From contig MCGE01000041.1 in assembly GCA_002105175.1 (NCBI GenBank), positions 62,001-126,000 of the forward strand: a stretch of 64,000 nt of DNA, given 5' to 3'. Origin of the DNA: Absidia repens (Eukaryota > Mucoromycota > Mucoromycetes > Mucorales > Cunninghamellaceae). Of this stretch, positions 10,594 through 23,169 are shown piece by piece. How positions within the stretch are numbered: position 1 is the stretch's first letter; the number at the start of each line of letters is the position of its first letter. A program made the position numbers and the translations under genes. The notes under the pieces were generated by a model. It saw only the letters and a list, made by a program, of their open reading frames with translations. It was not told the DNA's origin and searched no databases.

Positions 10594-13357
10594 TCAGGGT
10601 TCGTCTTGTAAAACAATCATCACCGAGCTTCCACGCATTTGATCTTGAGGGAAATCAATATCATACTGGATGGGTGCTTCTTCTTGATCGACCGATATCT
10701 TGATAGTTGTTGAGACCAAGGTCTGTGTTGGATCACTGATGCTTGCCACCCAAGTGCCATTGCCTACTTGTTGCTGTAAAACGAGGGCCAATGGATCATG
10801 CGTCTCGATAAACACATCCACACCATCATCACCATCGTCGCTGTGGGACCAAGGGACGTTGATAGTTGCTGGTTCCCAAAACGCCAACGCTAATGCAAAA
10901 TCGGAAGCACTGAAAGCGCCTCGCACACCTTGAGCTGTGATAAATCTAAGTGGTGGTTTGATTTGATGTCGGTGCGATCCATAATTGGGTTGCACTGTGT
11001 AAACTAACGAGGCTGATGTGGTGATAAAAGTTGTCCAAAGATCCCCCTTGGATATCATGGTCAGATTGACCGGTGTTTCAAAGGAATATAGTATTTTGTC
11101 ATACCAAAGCGTCCGGACATCCTGATGTGTAGCGTTAGGTGGTTGCTTCGTATGCCGTTTGCCATTCACATAAAGGTCTCCTCGTCGTCGTCGTTGGTCC
11201 AATGTTGTTGTGCCAAGTGAGGTATTTGTTGTTGTCATATCCATTTGAATAGCGTACACGGATGGGAAGAAGGAGAATGTTTTTTGCCAACCAAAGCTTG
11301 TATCAGTATGATTCATAACAGCCATTCCGATTTGACTTTGTTCCAAAACACTCGCACCAACAAATTTGTCGCGGTTTCCATCATCCATGTTGTTGCATAT
11401 GGACGTGTTTGATCGTATGGTTGTACCGGGTATGTGATTCCAATTCCATGCAGTATCGCCTCCAAAGATAGCCAAATAATCCGTTCCTTGCTGATAGGTC
11501 AACATACTGCCATAATAGTCGAGGAGAGTATTTTGTTTTCCATTGACGCATTCTGATGGGGCCTGTGTTCGTATCGAGACCATTTTCAGTGTGGTGACAA
11601 AGCCATGGCAACGATGGACGAGATAATCTGCATTCCAAAAATAACGTGTGCCGATCAATGGACCCTGATTGGCAGAAACATAAGTGTGATTGAGCCGTGC
11701 GATGGTTGATTCCAGTTCACGTACGGTAGGACTGATGGTTGTATTCATATTTGAAGTCCAATGTTGAATAACGCTATCCAGTTGGGTGAGATTCAGTAAA
11801 ACATTGCCAGCTGAGACAGAGGCGCCGCCCCTGCGCGCACTATGCTGCCATAGCCAAGGGGATGGTATTGTGCTATTGTTGCTGCTATTGCGTCCAACCA
11901 TCATCCATTCACTACCAGAGACCAAAACAGCAAACGCTGTCTGAGTGGTGTTTGAGGGAAACCAGTTCGTTTTGGAGTCCAAAGCCATGATGTCAAAAAT
12001 CGTCAGGAGATCCCCTATATACGATTCCCCATCAAAGCCATTGTATAATTGCCCATTGTGCGAAAGGTATGATCCATCGAGTTGTAGTCCGTCCATACCA
12101 GCAGGAGCAAACACGGTGTTGTTGTCTACATGATCTAGAGCATCTTGAAGTAAGATCGGATCGTTTTTCAGTAAAGCAAGCGAAACACCATTGTACGCTA
12201 TATTCACCAGGTGCTTGCCATCGTATTGATTTATCAAAGAGTAGGACCGGGATGTAAACTTGATGCAATGCGTGTGCTGCGCTGGTGATAAGTGTTTATA
12301 AATCAATAGACATATGTTGCCTATATACCGAGGAATCAAAGTGACCTTTTTCAAAAAAAAAAAAAAAAAATCACAATTTTCAGCTACACGTCCATTCCAC
12401 TTGTGATTTTAAACACAGCCATTTTAGGTTTACCTGGAAGTCCGATGCTGTATTCCATAACCCAGGTGTACCACATGGGCAACTTTTATATGCTCGTCCT
12501 CCATACGTTAAACAGTCCTTTTCAGCAAAGTCATGTAAAAACCAGTAGTCAAGGGATTGTGTGATTTTCGATAGCAAGGTATCATTTTCTTGCTGATTAT
12601 ACCAGACAGACGCCATGGATTCTAATGAAATAAAATTATCATGTCAACCTTTCGCTCAGTTTTTTTTTTTTTTTTTTTGGTCTTTTCTTTATTCTAACTT
12701 ACCAACACGTTCAAGATGCATTTTGGCTGGCCATTGGATTGTACTATTGTGTAAACCCCCCCCCCGCCGCTAGTGAAGTGAGTTATATGAAGCGAATTTA
12801 ACCCCCGCTCCGAGATTCATGCAAAAAAAAAAAAAAATTGACGTACCTTGCAGAACAGCCTGAAGTGTAATCAATATCAGACCATAACCCAGAACCATTC
12901 AAAGATTGCGCCCTAGAATAAATAAAGATAAAGTTAATGGATAAATAAATGAGCCATCCCTTGTCAGTGAATTTTACCAAACGGGAGCAGAAAGCTTATC
13001 CATATTTGAATTGGCTGTGCCTCTATTTTTGTTGAAAATGATCAGCTGCATGTCATTGACGTGAATGTTTGTCTGCGTGGTATTGATATTTATTGGCCAA
13101 GTTGTATTAGGATTGATATAAAGTAGATTATTATTTTGCTTTAGTATTTGCTGTGGGACTGATTGATCAGTGGCTGATGATGATGTGGTAGAAGTAATAA
13201 TGATTGGTTCATGGGTGATAGTAAAAACAGAATAAGAGGTATACCATCCATACCATAAAAAAAAAAGGCACCCTATGCCGAAACTTAAGTAACGGTAGTT
13301 TTTAATAAACAAGTAATATGCAATGCAAGCAACTAAGAACAATAAAACCAGTATCAT
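10594..13357 (-). CDS. membrane-anchored polysaccharide lyase family 8 (PL8-like)
   Basis: Predicted PL8 lyase of 808 residues. The family cleaves uronic-acid glycans such as hyaluronan, chondroitin or xanthan by beta-elimination. Exons in transcript order: 13357-12978, 12912-12847, 12743-12703, 12621-12434 and 12345-10594, with all junctions in frame. The first 45 residues contain two hydrophobic stretches (about 2-18 and 25-42), so it is probably a type II membrane protein rather than freely secreted. The alpha-helical toroid follows, with LIPRYIGNICLLI. Then DGSYLSHNGQLYNG supplies the expected catalytic His (about 321) and Tyr (about 326). A later ECVNGKQN and WNWNHIPGTTI match the conserved Glu/Asn and IPGTT landmarks. 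The segment expected to hold the catalytic Asn (often TGAN) reads DGKHLVN here, so activity is uncertain. Many N-glycosylation sequons fit an extracytoplasmic domain. The substrate is not known; glucuronic-acid wall polymers are a guess. Confidence 0.85.
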
Positions 13358-13845
13358 AGTATCTTGGTCTTGTTTGAATCCAGTCCAGGAAAAGAAAAAG
13401 GAAAAGGAAGAAAAAACGAATGCAACAAAAAAATAAAGTCATGTTTACTATAATCAAGGGGGGGGAGTAGTCTTATTTTAAAATTTTAGGAGTAAAAATT
13501 TTCCCTTCTTTTCGTCGACTAATATAAGCAACCATGGTGGTCAAGGCTACTAATAGGACGCACACGTGTTTTCCACTAATGAGTTATAATAGATAAGATA
13601 TAAAAACTTGTCATATAAAGTAATATACCCCTATTCCTATAATAATAACATTATTAAGGAGACGGTGATGATTTTCAATGAAGATACAATGCTTTATTTT
13701 GGGACATAGTAACAAATAAATAAACAGATGGGAGTTTTGTTTTCTAATCTATGGGGAATACTAGTACTAATAGCTACAATAAACTAAAGAGAAGGAGAAG
13801 AGGGAATAATACAATACTATACAAAAGATAAAGAGATAAATTTGG
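13358..13845. other. intergenic, PL8 promoter and LRR gene 3' flank
   Basis: About 490 bp, AT-rich. It must contain the promoter of the minus-strand PL8 gene and the terminator of the minus-strand LRR gene. TTTATT motifs near 13692 and 13717 are polyadenylation signals on the minus strand. Nothing else was seen. Confidence 0.4.
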
Positions 13846-15793
13846 TCAGCCTAAATGCATCTTGTGGATCAAAAAACTTGAAGGATTCTTGTTCATCACG
13901 CGTTGTAATCGTTGTGGGTGTCTTAAAAAGGAAACCTTTCCTGCTGGTTTCACGCCAATGTCATCCAAATCCATACACATTGATGTCGACGATGCTGGCA
14001 GTTGTTGTTGTTCCTGAATCAGATAATGTTGATTGGCAAGAGTATGAAGTGTGGCAAGAGTGGCGGTCATTTTGTTGCTCTTTCCATCCATAACAAAGGA
14101 AGTCTCGCGATGGAACATGTGAAGTAATCGATCGTTTTCGTCAGACCAGTGAGCAGAGCATAGGCGATATTCAAGAGGAATCCACATATCGTTTCTTTCA
14201 ATCCAACGGCGCCGGATTACGTGAGCTTCAAAATAAGGGCCATGGCATGAGGAGCATATGTTGGCGGAAGCAAGATATGATAAAAGATGGCCTGTCAATT
14301 GAGCGACGTTTTGTGTGGTAATTGCTGATGACGATTTCCTTGATCGAGATTTTTGTTTGCTGCTAGCTGAAGATGCTGATGATAAAGAGAGTATAACCTT
14401 TCTTGCACAGATTTCCATCAAACTTGGGGGATCGTGCGTTAATTCGACTTCCATTGATTGTTGTTGTTCTTTGTGGTTCAGCAATGCGTGGCAATAATCC
14501 AATCGTAATCGCCGTAAATTGGAGAGCCGTGTCATTTCCGCCGGTAATACCGATAACGGATTGTGGGAAAGATCCAAAGTGATGAGGTGTTTCATTCCAG
14601 CCAAATCCGAAGGTACGCGTGATAATTGATTATGAGATAATAAAAGTGTGCATAATGATGAATAGTGACCAAGAGAAGGGATGCATTGTAGTTGATTGTA
14701 TGACAAATCCAGTTCAGTCAGTCGTGTCAAGCATTGCATAGTGTCAGGTAAGCGTTCAAGCTGGTTTTTTGAGAGTAGGAGAGTTTCTAATTGCTTTAAT
14801 TGGCCAATACTATCAGGAAGTTCAACCAATTGATTGTTGCATCTAAAAAAAAAAAGATAGAGAGTGAAGAAAAACAAGTTAGTTTAATGCACTGTATGTT
14901 TTCCCCCTTGCTTTTCGCCACTCAAACTAATGACGAGCTGAGATACCATTCATATACTTTTTTTTTTTTTGCCCCTGTGAACCTATTTTTTTCCTTTCAC
15001 AGGTAAACTATGCATTCAATCAAAATACCAGTATACTCGCCCAGCTAAACCGCCCTCCATCCCCCTTTTTTGTCTCCAAACATAAACGCACGAACACACC
15101 CGCATGTAATATCAATTCACCAAGAAAAACTACTTGTACTTACAAGTTCAATTTCCGGATAGATGTCAATAAGCCGATATTGGGGCTCAGACTGGCCAAT
15201 GATCGCCGAGATAAGCAAATTTCACGCATAGAAGGATCTTGGGAGGCCAATGCAGCAGCAGCAAAAGTCAGTTTGGTGCCAATAGCAGCACTTGGTTGGT
15301 CATCATTGTCGTCATCTACAGTAGTGGTGCTGGTGGTCATATCAGAAACTGAGTCAGCAAAGAGACAAGTATCATCGTCATGCTGTTCCACCAAGTAATC
15401 GGCGTAGTGGTGTTGGTCCACATATTGAATATCCTGAGCCAATTGGTTTTTGATAAGAGTTGCCAGTTTTTTTGTACCAAAGGTATCCTGATCTGCATAG
15501 CCGGAATCAATTCGGTCAATTGAGTGGTGTCCAATGTAACTAAGCGATAAGGAACTAGCTGAAGATGTTGAGGGGAAAGAAAGTCGATTCCTTAAAGCAC
15601 CACCAAAGTCATCGTCGTCATTTCCAGGTCCCAAGCCATAGTGTTGAGGATATAATAACAATCGTTCACCTGCAATGAATGAGCGGTTATTATCGTCATG
15701 GTCCAGGTCGTAAGGGGTGTCTTTGTCGTCGGTGTTGTTGGCAGTGAAACCAAAAGTGTAATCCACTTGACTAGTTGAAGAAGTCTGACCCAT
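13846..15793 (-). CDS. leucine-rich-repeat protein with possible N-myristoylation
   Basis: 548 residues from two exons, 15793-15144 and 14842-13846. The start MGQTSSTS has Gly2 and small residues after it, as in N-myristoylation sites, so it may be attached to membranes; this is inference. The first 200 residues are acidic and low-complexity. About seven leucine-rich repeats follow (roughly residues 195-350) with the LxxLxLxxNxL pattern, e.g. TLLLSKNQLERLP and TLDLSHNPLSVLP. The intron cuts inside one repeat and its removal restores LNLCNNQLVELP. The C-terminal part has a Cys/His-containing stretch (ICSSCHGPYFEAHVIRRRW) seen near the end of other fungal LRR proteins. LRRs serve protein-protein contacts; the partner is unknown. 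Confidence 0.85.
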
Positions 15794-16163
15794 TCTATAT
15801 AGCTATATATATAATACTAATAGTAATGATAATAAGATATATATATATGTGTGTGGGTAAAGAAGTATAAAGAAATGGAAAAAGGATAAAAAGTGGAAAG
15901 AGAAAGATATATATAAAACCAGTTTTTTTATTGTGCGGGAAGGGCGTAAAGCGGAGATACAAAAGACGTATTTTCTTTTTTCTATTTTTATTCATTGTGT
16001 ATCGGGCTTGGGCAATGCATGTCAATTAAAAATAAAAAAATAAAAATATCCATTTATTATATAAGAGGGCAAAAAAGAGATAATAACAGAATAACAATAA
16101 TATAAATTAGAGATAACTCTATCTAATAAACAGTAATAATGGTAGGAGGATGGGGGAGATAAT
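15794..16163. other. intergenic, LRR promoter and bL9m 3' flank
   Basis: 370 bp between two minus-strand genes, rich in TA repeats (15800-15850, 15910). TTTATT near 16053 may be the bL9m polyadenylation signal. No gene was seen. Confidence 0.4.
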
Positions 16164-17261
16164 CTAAGTGGATTTTACTACCACTGTAATGGTGGTTGAC
16201 TTGTTACCAATTTGTACTTCAACGATATGATCGCCCAAGGACTTGATACGACCACCTTCGGACTTGAACTCAATTGCTTGCTTTTCCAATACCAAGTCAT
16301 ATTCTTCCTTCAATTTCAAGACCAAATCATCAGCAGTGACAGAGCCAAAGGTTGATTCACTATTTGGTACAACTGCCCGTTTGAATTCCAATAATTTGAC
16401 GTTTTCCAAACCACCCACTAATTGATTCGCTTGTTGTTGACGGTGTTCACTGTGAGCCTTGGCCAATAGATTCGCATCCTATAATATACGATACAAGTCA
16501 ATCATCGATATTTCCATATTCAGCGATGATCTTCATCAATTATCACCCTTCTTTATATATTACCTCCACGTGGTTTTGGTTATTCTCTTTATCTTCCAGA
16601 ATACGATTGCGAGGTCCATTGTAACTTGCCACATAGGTCGCCTTTCCAGATGGGTATAAGATGTTTCGCATCAATCCAGCTATCAAATTATAGATATATA
16701 AAGTTAGAGCCAAAAAAAAAAAAAAAAGCAACTGCACGATGGATCAAGTACACAATTACACATATCACAGAAGTCATATATGCATATCTTCAATCACAAT
16801 CCCCTTTCCCCATCTACTCGCCTCCTTTCTAATTTTATTTGTCACTATTCACTATCCATACAACTTACGTCGAACCAGCACTATTTCATCTATAATATCA
16901 TATAAAAGTGTCAATATATTTATGCATACAAAACAGGTACTTCATAAAAAGGGCCCTTTTTATCTTTTTGCACGAAGGAAAATAAGTGCTGTTTTCTAGT
17001 AATAAAAGAAGTTCTAACCTTTGATACCAACACCTTCTACGAAGTCATTGAGTTTCACTTGGATAGATGTCTTCTTGTGTGCTTGTCTCTGGATATATGG
17101 CGCATATATAAAAAAAAGAGTTCAATATCAGTAAATATTTTGCAGTATACAGGAGTGAGGGGGTTCTTTTCTTTGAGTGCAAATAATGATACCTTGGTTA
17201 AATAGAGAGCAGTGGCCGATGGGCGGAAAATACGTTGACACTGACGTGCAAGGAAAGACAT
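16164..17261 (-). CDS. mitochondrial ribosomal protein bL9m
   Basis: 196-residue homologue of bacterial L9, a large-subunit protein of the mitochondrial ribosome. Exons in transcript order: 17261-17193, 17088-17019, 16889-16869, 16679-16564 and 16478-16164. The basic N terminus (MSFLARQCQRIFRPSA) looks like a mitochondrial targeting sequence. The N-terminal L9 domain is spread over exons 2-4: IQVKLNDFVEGVGIKG, DEIVLVR, then PGLMRNILYPSGKATYV, matching the bacterial pattern RPGxxRNxLxPxGxA. The C-terminal domain has STFGSVTADDLVLKLK and IKSLGDHIVEVQIG, also typical. Exon 3 is only 21 nt. The gene is divergent from the Alba-domain gene, with about 980 bp between them. Confidence 0.9.
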
Positions 17262-18243
17262 GGTTGGTTCACAAAAAAAAAAAAAAAAAAAAAAAAAGAT
17301 TGAGGCGAACTTGAGAAAGTGAGGGGTCCACCCCAAGCCACTTAACAAAAATGCGAATTTATTTCCCCGCTCAAGTTTTTTGAAATGAATGACGACGTCT
17401 GATTTTCTTGTCCATTAATTCCCTGTATATACTTTTATTGTCACCTTGTAAGTCGAAAGCTACCCCTTTAAAAAAAAAAAAACCAATAGCAATTATGGAT
17501 ATGATGACGCGGTAAAAGGTTCGAAAAAAAAAGAGAAGGGTTGTTTTGGGTACTGTCAATATCCTTTTATTTTTTCTCTGCTTCAATAGAAAAACAGCAA
17601 GCGTTCCTTTTATCTATGTTATCTCTTCTTCCCTTCCACTGCCTTCCGTTGTCAATGTTTGAAATCTTGGTGCTCATCAAAAGGTTATTGGTGCTAGTAT
17701 CGTAAGGCCAAACAAAGATTGAAAAACAGCTTGGATGGAGCAGGCAAATGCCAAACGTGGTGCTTTCTTCTTTTACGGTCGATGGCAACGTGTTTTGCTG
17801 CTTGTTAGCATCTATGCTTTGCTATGAATAGATTGTCATTGGAAGCGAAGTTTCTCCCTACTTCCTGTTTGTTGACGATAAAGGAATGGCAAGATATTAT
17901 AAATTCTATCTCTATCTTATTCATGTGAACTAGACTGGGGTGGACCGGACGCTTTTGACTGAACTTTGTTGGTTACCTTAGTTTATGGACAACAGCTAGT
18001 GGATAACAGAAGCAAGATTTTTTTTTATTGGGATACTGTGGGCAAAAGACATGGCATGGCATGGATGGAAGTGGATGGTGGATATCTGGAACATTGCTGG
18101 GAAGTAGGGAAATAATCAAGGGATGATCAATGATGGCTCATTTCTTCAACATTCTCTTTTGACAAATTATGTGAACAGCCAACGATCTGATCTATATAAA
18201 ATGATACGATGGGCAAGGGAAAATTACAAATCTATGTGAACTA
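17262..18243. other. divergent promoter region between bL9m and Alba-domain genes
   Basis: About 980 bp. It holds a poly-A run just upstream of bL9m (17271-17297) and a TATATAAA box at 18193-18200, about 45-50 bp before the first in-frame ATG of the Alba-domain gene. No ORF here is convincing. Confidence 0.5.
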
Positions 18244-18959
18244 ATGTTATTTTTTGATGACTCTTCTAGATCTTTTTTAGAAGGCGACACTGCGCGACAA
18301 ACTATGGAAGAATATCGAAAAAATGGCAGCTCATCAACTCCAAATGCCACTGAATCACAATCACAAATGCCACCAGCCGATAATGAAATTCGTATAGGAC
18401 TAAATACAACAATTAAACGATTAGTTGATATGGGATTGGAAAAATTGAAGGTAAAAGGAAAAAAAAAAAAAGGTGCCTGTTATTGTTTGGTTCTAAATCT
18501 ATAGCTATATAGGAACACTCTAATATTGTAGTGGTTGCAAAAGGGAAGACGATCAATAAAGCTATCACCACGGTGGAAATCATTAAACGGAGACTTAATG
18601 GCACTCTTCATCAATACAATCAGATTGGAAAGGTGACATTGACTGAACAGTGGACCCCTATCAACGACAACGAATTGGACAAGTAAGTTCATGATGACTA
18701 TTATCATGATCAGTTTATTGAAAGTATCTTACTTGCTTATTTTTATTTGTAGAATTGCCGTCGATACTATGCTTCCAGTCATCATTATTCACTTGTCATC
18801 ATCTCCCTTACCAGAATTGGACTCGACTGCAACGTAAGTTTCCCTTTTAATTTATTACAATGGCGTATCAATGAAAAAAAAAAGAACGAAAAAAAGTACA
18901 TACTAACTAGATTTGTTGTATTTAATTATAGATACCAAGCGCCTCAACAATATGATTAG
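18244..18959 (+). CDS. Alba-domain RNA/DNA-binding protein (Rpp25/Pop6-like)
   Basis: 161 residues from exons 18244-18450, 18513-18682, 18753-18833 and 18932-18959. The Alba fold is recognised from NEIRIGLNTTIKRLVDMGLE, NIVVVAKGKTINKAITTVE and the following KRRL. This combination is typical of Rpp25/Pop6-type subunits of RNase P and RNase MRP, and of related Alba proteins. Those proteins bind the P3 RNA as heterodimers, so a role in tRNA or rRNA processing is likely but not proven. I chose the ATG at 18244 because it is the first ATG at a plausible distance from the TATA box at 18193-18200. An in-frame ATG at 18304 (MEEYRKN) would give a 141-residue protein and is a real alternative. Confidence 0.8.
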
Positions 18960-20574
18960 ATCACTATTAATAATATTTTTTGTATGATAGAATTTTTAGA
19001 ACTAGTTGACACCTACCCCCATTGTATATATACTTATATTATTTCATGAATAAAATACTGCATGGTATAATTTTTATTATATTTTTATCCTCTGGTTGTT
19101 TTGTTGGTTTCTTTTTTCTTTTTTTTTCTTTTTTTTTTGCATGCGCTCAGTGTAAAGCGATACTATTAGTGGTATCTTTTTGGATCAAGGTGCCATATTA
19201 TATGACGGAGAACATTTGTAAGGTTGAGACACGGGGTATACATTGATTAGTCGGATGGTGTAGTACTGTCTTTTTTTAAATCAACTCATTTGACTTCATC
19301 ATTGTTCATTTCTACGCAGTAGAGACCGACATTGACGATACCCAGAACAATGATAATACAAGGCGGATCACATTTTATATAGGCAATAGTTACGTTTATA
19401 TGTCAGGTGGTAGAGAGTTAAACTTAAACAAGGAAGCTCAACTTTCACTGACCTTTCAAGCGATGAAATAAGCTCAATAGTGTCTAGAAGTTGTATAGCG
19501 TCAAATAATCAATACACGCCAACCAGTGCCGTAATTAGCTTCAGATTTTTTAAAATGAAAGATAATGAGAAGACAAACTTCTTTTATATGGGTGCGTAGT
19601 CCGATCGAAAACAACCCTTTTTACTATAACGCCGAGCAGGTCATACTCCTCGACAAAAATCTACACTGACAAATTCCCACTTTCCCTATACCGTCGTCGG
19701 AGAACCCCCTAAACACTAACAAAACACTGACAAAATACTCCCAGGAATAATCCATGCCAGCAACATACATGAAAACTACACAAAGGATTAATTGACGGTA
19801 GCATGAAAGGGATTGTTGGGGGATCTGAAGAATGGTCAACACTAATCTAAAGAGACAATTACAATGTTTGACACAAGCCAAAAGGGATAAAGATAATAAA
19901 AAAAAGGATCTATTGCACAAGACATGAGAGAGGCTAATGGGATAATTTTCATTAAAGAAAGTAAAAAAAAGGTATATTTTATTCATATATAAAAATAATT
20001 TCGGGCTAACTAACACTAAACTAAGCTGATGAAGGCACCAAATAGCCAACCCAAACCAATGGTGGTTCCATATCCTGGATCCAAAATGAAAGGGTTTTCC
20101 CATGCATCTTGTAATCCCTGAGCTAAAAACCTTTCTATGCTAATCCTGATACTAGTTTAAGATCACCATATCCTCAAAGAAGTTACAATTGTGAAGAAAA
20201 TCAGAAGAAAAAAGGTAAAAGGTAAAAGAAAAAAAAGAGAGAGCAAAAAAAAAAGAAGGGAGTAAAAATGAAATTTCCACGTGGTCGGCACTTGAAATAT
20301 TTTCTGGGCCTGCGATTTTTCCATCTCGATGAAAAAAATAATAGGAATAAGTGAAAAATTGGGGCAGTATAACGAAGACTACTTTTGATTTATGATGTTT
20401 TAAATAAAAAGATCAAACAAAGTAAAAAGTAAACAATCTTTATTGAATAAAATACAAGAATATACAAAGCAAAAAACTAACTAATTGATAATAATGATAC
20501 AAAATACTATAGAGAGGGAAAAGACCCATGGGATGATATTAATGTGTAGATTGAGTTGATAATAGCAGCATAAT
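18960..20574. other. intergenic region with minus-strand R1 repeat
   Basis: No gene is supported in 1.6 kb. The transcript end of the Alba gene (AATAAA near 19048) is followed by low-complexity T-rich sequence, then an R1 repeat copy on the minus strand. Confidence 0.45.
19780..20310 (-). repeat. interspersed hairpin repeat R1, subfamily II, minus strand
   Basis: The minus strand shows the CACGTG box (complement of 20278-20283), a TTTTTC tract, the core with ATGCATGGGAAAAC, and the TTTTATTC/GAATAAA end near 19980. It is closely similar to the copies at 8.2-8.9 and 50.2-50.8 kb, including the region downstream of the AATAAA. Confidence 0.65.
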
Positions 20575-22371
20575 TTACGAGCGTGGTATCAAGGAGGGTG
20601 TCCTATTGCGTAATTGTATCCCATGAAGCAGAGTTTGAAGATCGGTGACGTGTTGATGCATAGTTTGTTGTTCCCCGTAGCCAAAAACAAATCCAACAAT
20701 AAGACATACCATGGCCAGCACTGAGCAAACTATAAGAGGAATACCCACCAACAGAGGAAGTAACCAAATAATGAGCATATCGTTGTCCCTGTGCCAAGAA
20801 CCCACAATAGAAATTGTCACCCGATAAGGAACTACCACAATCACAATATAAAGGATAATAACCAAACCCACCAAGGCCATAAAACATCGCAAAAGTCGTT
20901 GTGCCGTCCGTCGCATTGCTTGTTGATCTTTTTGTAATACTATGATCAGTTCTTGTACCGTCGTCAAATCGAGGTTCGTGTAGGTTGGAGAAGCCATTTC
21001 AAACGACGATGGTTGTGTCATCGCTAAAGAATTGTTGCCTCCAAATAGATGTGTTCGAATTCCACTATCATGATTGTTCATTGTTGCCATATTTTCCGTT
21101 GATAGAAGCATTTGCTCATCATCATCACCACCACTGACAATAAAATTGGACTGCACACCGTAATGATCTGAGTAACTCATGTTCGTTCCAGGAATACGTT
21201 CAGTCATCACAACAAATGATTCTGTGCAGCGAAGTTCCGATGTCCGTCGATAAAATATGTAATCCAATCGGTCACCTGTACGTCGCTGCTGCATTGTTTC
21301 TTGAGAAAGACCACGGAAATGTTTGGACCAAGTATTTGAAGATGAGTTGCAAGTTATACCAAACTGTTGTATAAAGGAGTCCGGGTCATCGTCGTGCAAT
21401 CGTTGTTGATTTCGTGATTCCCAGTTACCATCATCATCGCCCGAATGCACTTCCAGCCATGAGTCGGTCATAAACGCATGTTCCATCAAAATCCGATAAT
21501 TGTAGCTTGTTGGGACACTATTAAAATCGCCAGTCTTCGTCCGTCACATGCAAGATTAGTATTAACAGCATAATTAAGTACATGCCTCATAGTACCTTTT
21601 TTTTGCCTTACCACGATGATCTGTCTTCCTTGCGCAGCAGCGGACCTCAGCAAATTGGCTAGCTCCCAAGATTCAGTTATCCGATGTCCTTGATATTCAT
21701 CCGAATTTCCATAACCAGCATGCAGCTATTGAAGAAAAATCACTTGAGCACCTTATTATTTTTATACAGAATACAATTGTTCAATGCTTACATGTGTTGT
21801 AAAGACTTGAATAAGGCCAGCAATAGGATGTTCGAGGCATACAGTCGCACAACCTTTTCCGACATAGTAATCACCATGGAACACTTTCAAGGGCCTGCCT
21901 GCCAAAGAATACCGGAAATATGAAGTTTGTATAATGGGAAATTTTGAAAAAATAGCTAAACCACTTCCAAGAGCTCCACTATAAGCATGTGCAAAACCAT
22001 GTAACCTTCATTAGTACACGAATTATTATATACAATGGTAGCTATTGCTATTTCCTTACTTACCTGTAAAAGTATTTGGCATAAGGAAGTTTTGTTGCAA
22101 GACAAGCTTTGATTTTTTGGAAGTCATCTTGTACCCATATTTCTTGTAGAGTTACAATATCGTAGGAAGCTTGATTAATGGCTTTTGCGATAGATTCCAA
22201 CCGAAATTTCCGTTTTTTCGAGACAATATACAAACCCCTTCTCAAAAAGAATCAAATCATAACAGAATGGTTAGACTAAATTTACCCACTCACCCCCCCC
22301 TTAACCTTGGCTTAATTTTCTGATACTCACCAGCAATTTAGTGACAAAACGGAAAGCGTATTTGGTGCCAT
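20575..22371 (-). CDS. ISC1: neutral sphingomyelinase / inositol phosphosphingolipid phospholipase C
   Basis: 491 residues, an Mg-dependent hydrolase of sphingolipid head groups that releases ceramide. Exons in transcript order: 22371-22331, 22237-22064, 21978-21792, 21725-21612 and 21534-20575. The endonuclease/exonuclease/phosphatase fold is clear: SVLSLNCWGL at the start, the metal-binding Glu46 in TLQEIW, TTHLHAGYG, VTGDFNSVPTS with Asp175 and Asn177, GDRLDYIF, and the catalytic SDHYG with His296. Two C-terminal hydrophobic segments (about 390-408 and 426-457) match the double membrane anchor of yeast Isc1 and mammalian nSMase2-type enzymes. It should therefore sit in an ER, mitochondrial or plasma membrane with the catalytic part in the cytosol. 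Only about 85 bp upstream of its ATG begins a decayed retrotransposon fragment. The symbol is by similarity to the yeast gene. Confidence 0.88.
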
Positions 22372-22454
22372 GGGATATATTGTAAAGAAAAAGAGAAAAA
22401 AAATTTCTGGTAACGAAAGACGGAGGAAGAAAGGATACGAAAAATAGAAAATCC

Positions 22455-23045
22455 CACCTAAAACAATTAAACGAATTCGGAGTTTCATTGAACTATCTTC
22501 CTTCTATGGAAGGTGCATACAGAATTTTGATGCTATTGCAAAACCATTACATGATCAAACCAAAACCACCAGGAAGTCTACTTGGGACCAAAAATTAACT
22601 GATGCCTTTAATACTTTGATACAAAAACTGGCTCATGCACCTGTACTCAAGATGGTAGATTTCACAAAAACCCTCCCTATTGTATGTGACGTCTACCAAC
22701 TTGGATTGGGTACCTACTTCCTCAGTTCGTCTATGAAGGAAAAGGACATCCAATAGTATACACACAACTCGAGGATTAAAAACTAGTAAAAAAAAAATTA
22801 CGGTACGGCTAGACTAGAACACATACCCCTCGTTTGGAACCCACAAATATTTCGACTATCTCAGCTCGGAAAGAAATTCACCGTCATTTCAGACCATTCA
22901 CCCTTACACTGGTTAGTACAATCTTCAAAAATATCCGGCATTGTAGCGCGATGGATACAATACTTATCCAAATACGAGTTATAGATTAAATGCATACTGA
23001 AGCGGACGGAAACAGGAATCAGCAAACTTTTTCTCGCGACTGAGA
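22455..23045 (+). pseudogene. decayed Ty3/gypsy pol fragment (end of RT, RNase H)
   Basis: The frame starting near 22463 reads IKRIRSFIELSSFYG...IAKPLHDQT...TWDQKLTDAFNTL, the connection and RNase H entry of a gypsy-type polymerase. It is homologous to VRGFIGLASYYRR...ARPLHNQT in the intact element at 30.7-32.9 kb. A stop follows at about 22753, and homology continues in other frames (FTVISDHSPLHWL near 22880-22920, then SGIVARWIQYL). Several stops and frameshifts make it a pseudogene. It is older than the intact element. Confidence 0.8.
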
Positions 23046-23169
23046 TATTAATTACCCCTGAAAAAAAGAGCTATTCTCAATGATATTATCAATGCCACCT
23101 ACCAAAGAAAACAGTCTATATTACATTAATCCCTAACAGCAAATAAAATAAGGCAGGCAACTACAAGAT

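Noticed and set aside
19624..20103. 159-codon minus-strand ORF
   Set aside because: Overlaps an R1 repeat; other copies of the repeat do not conserve the frame.
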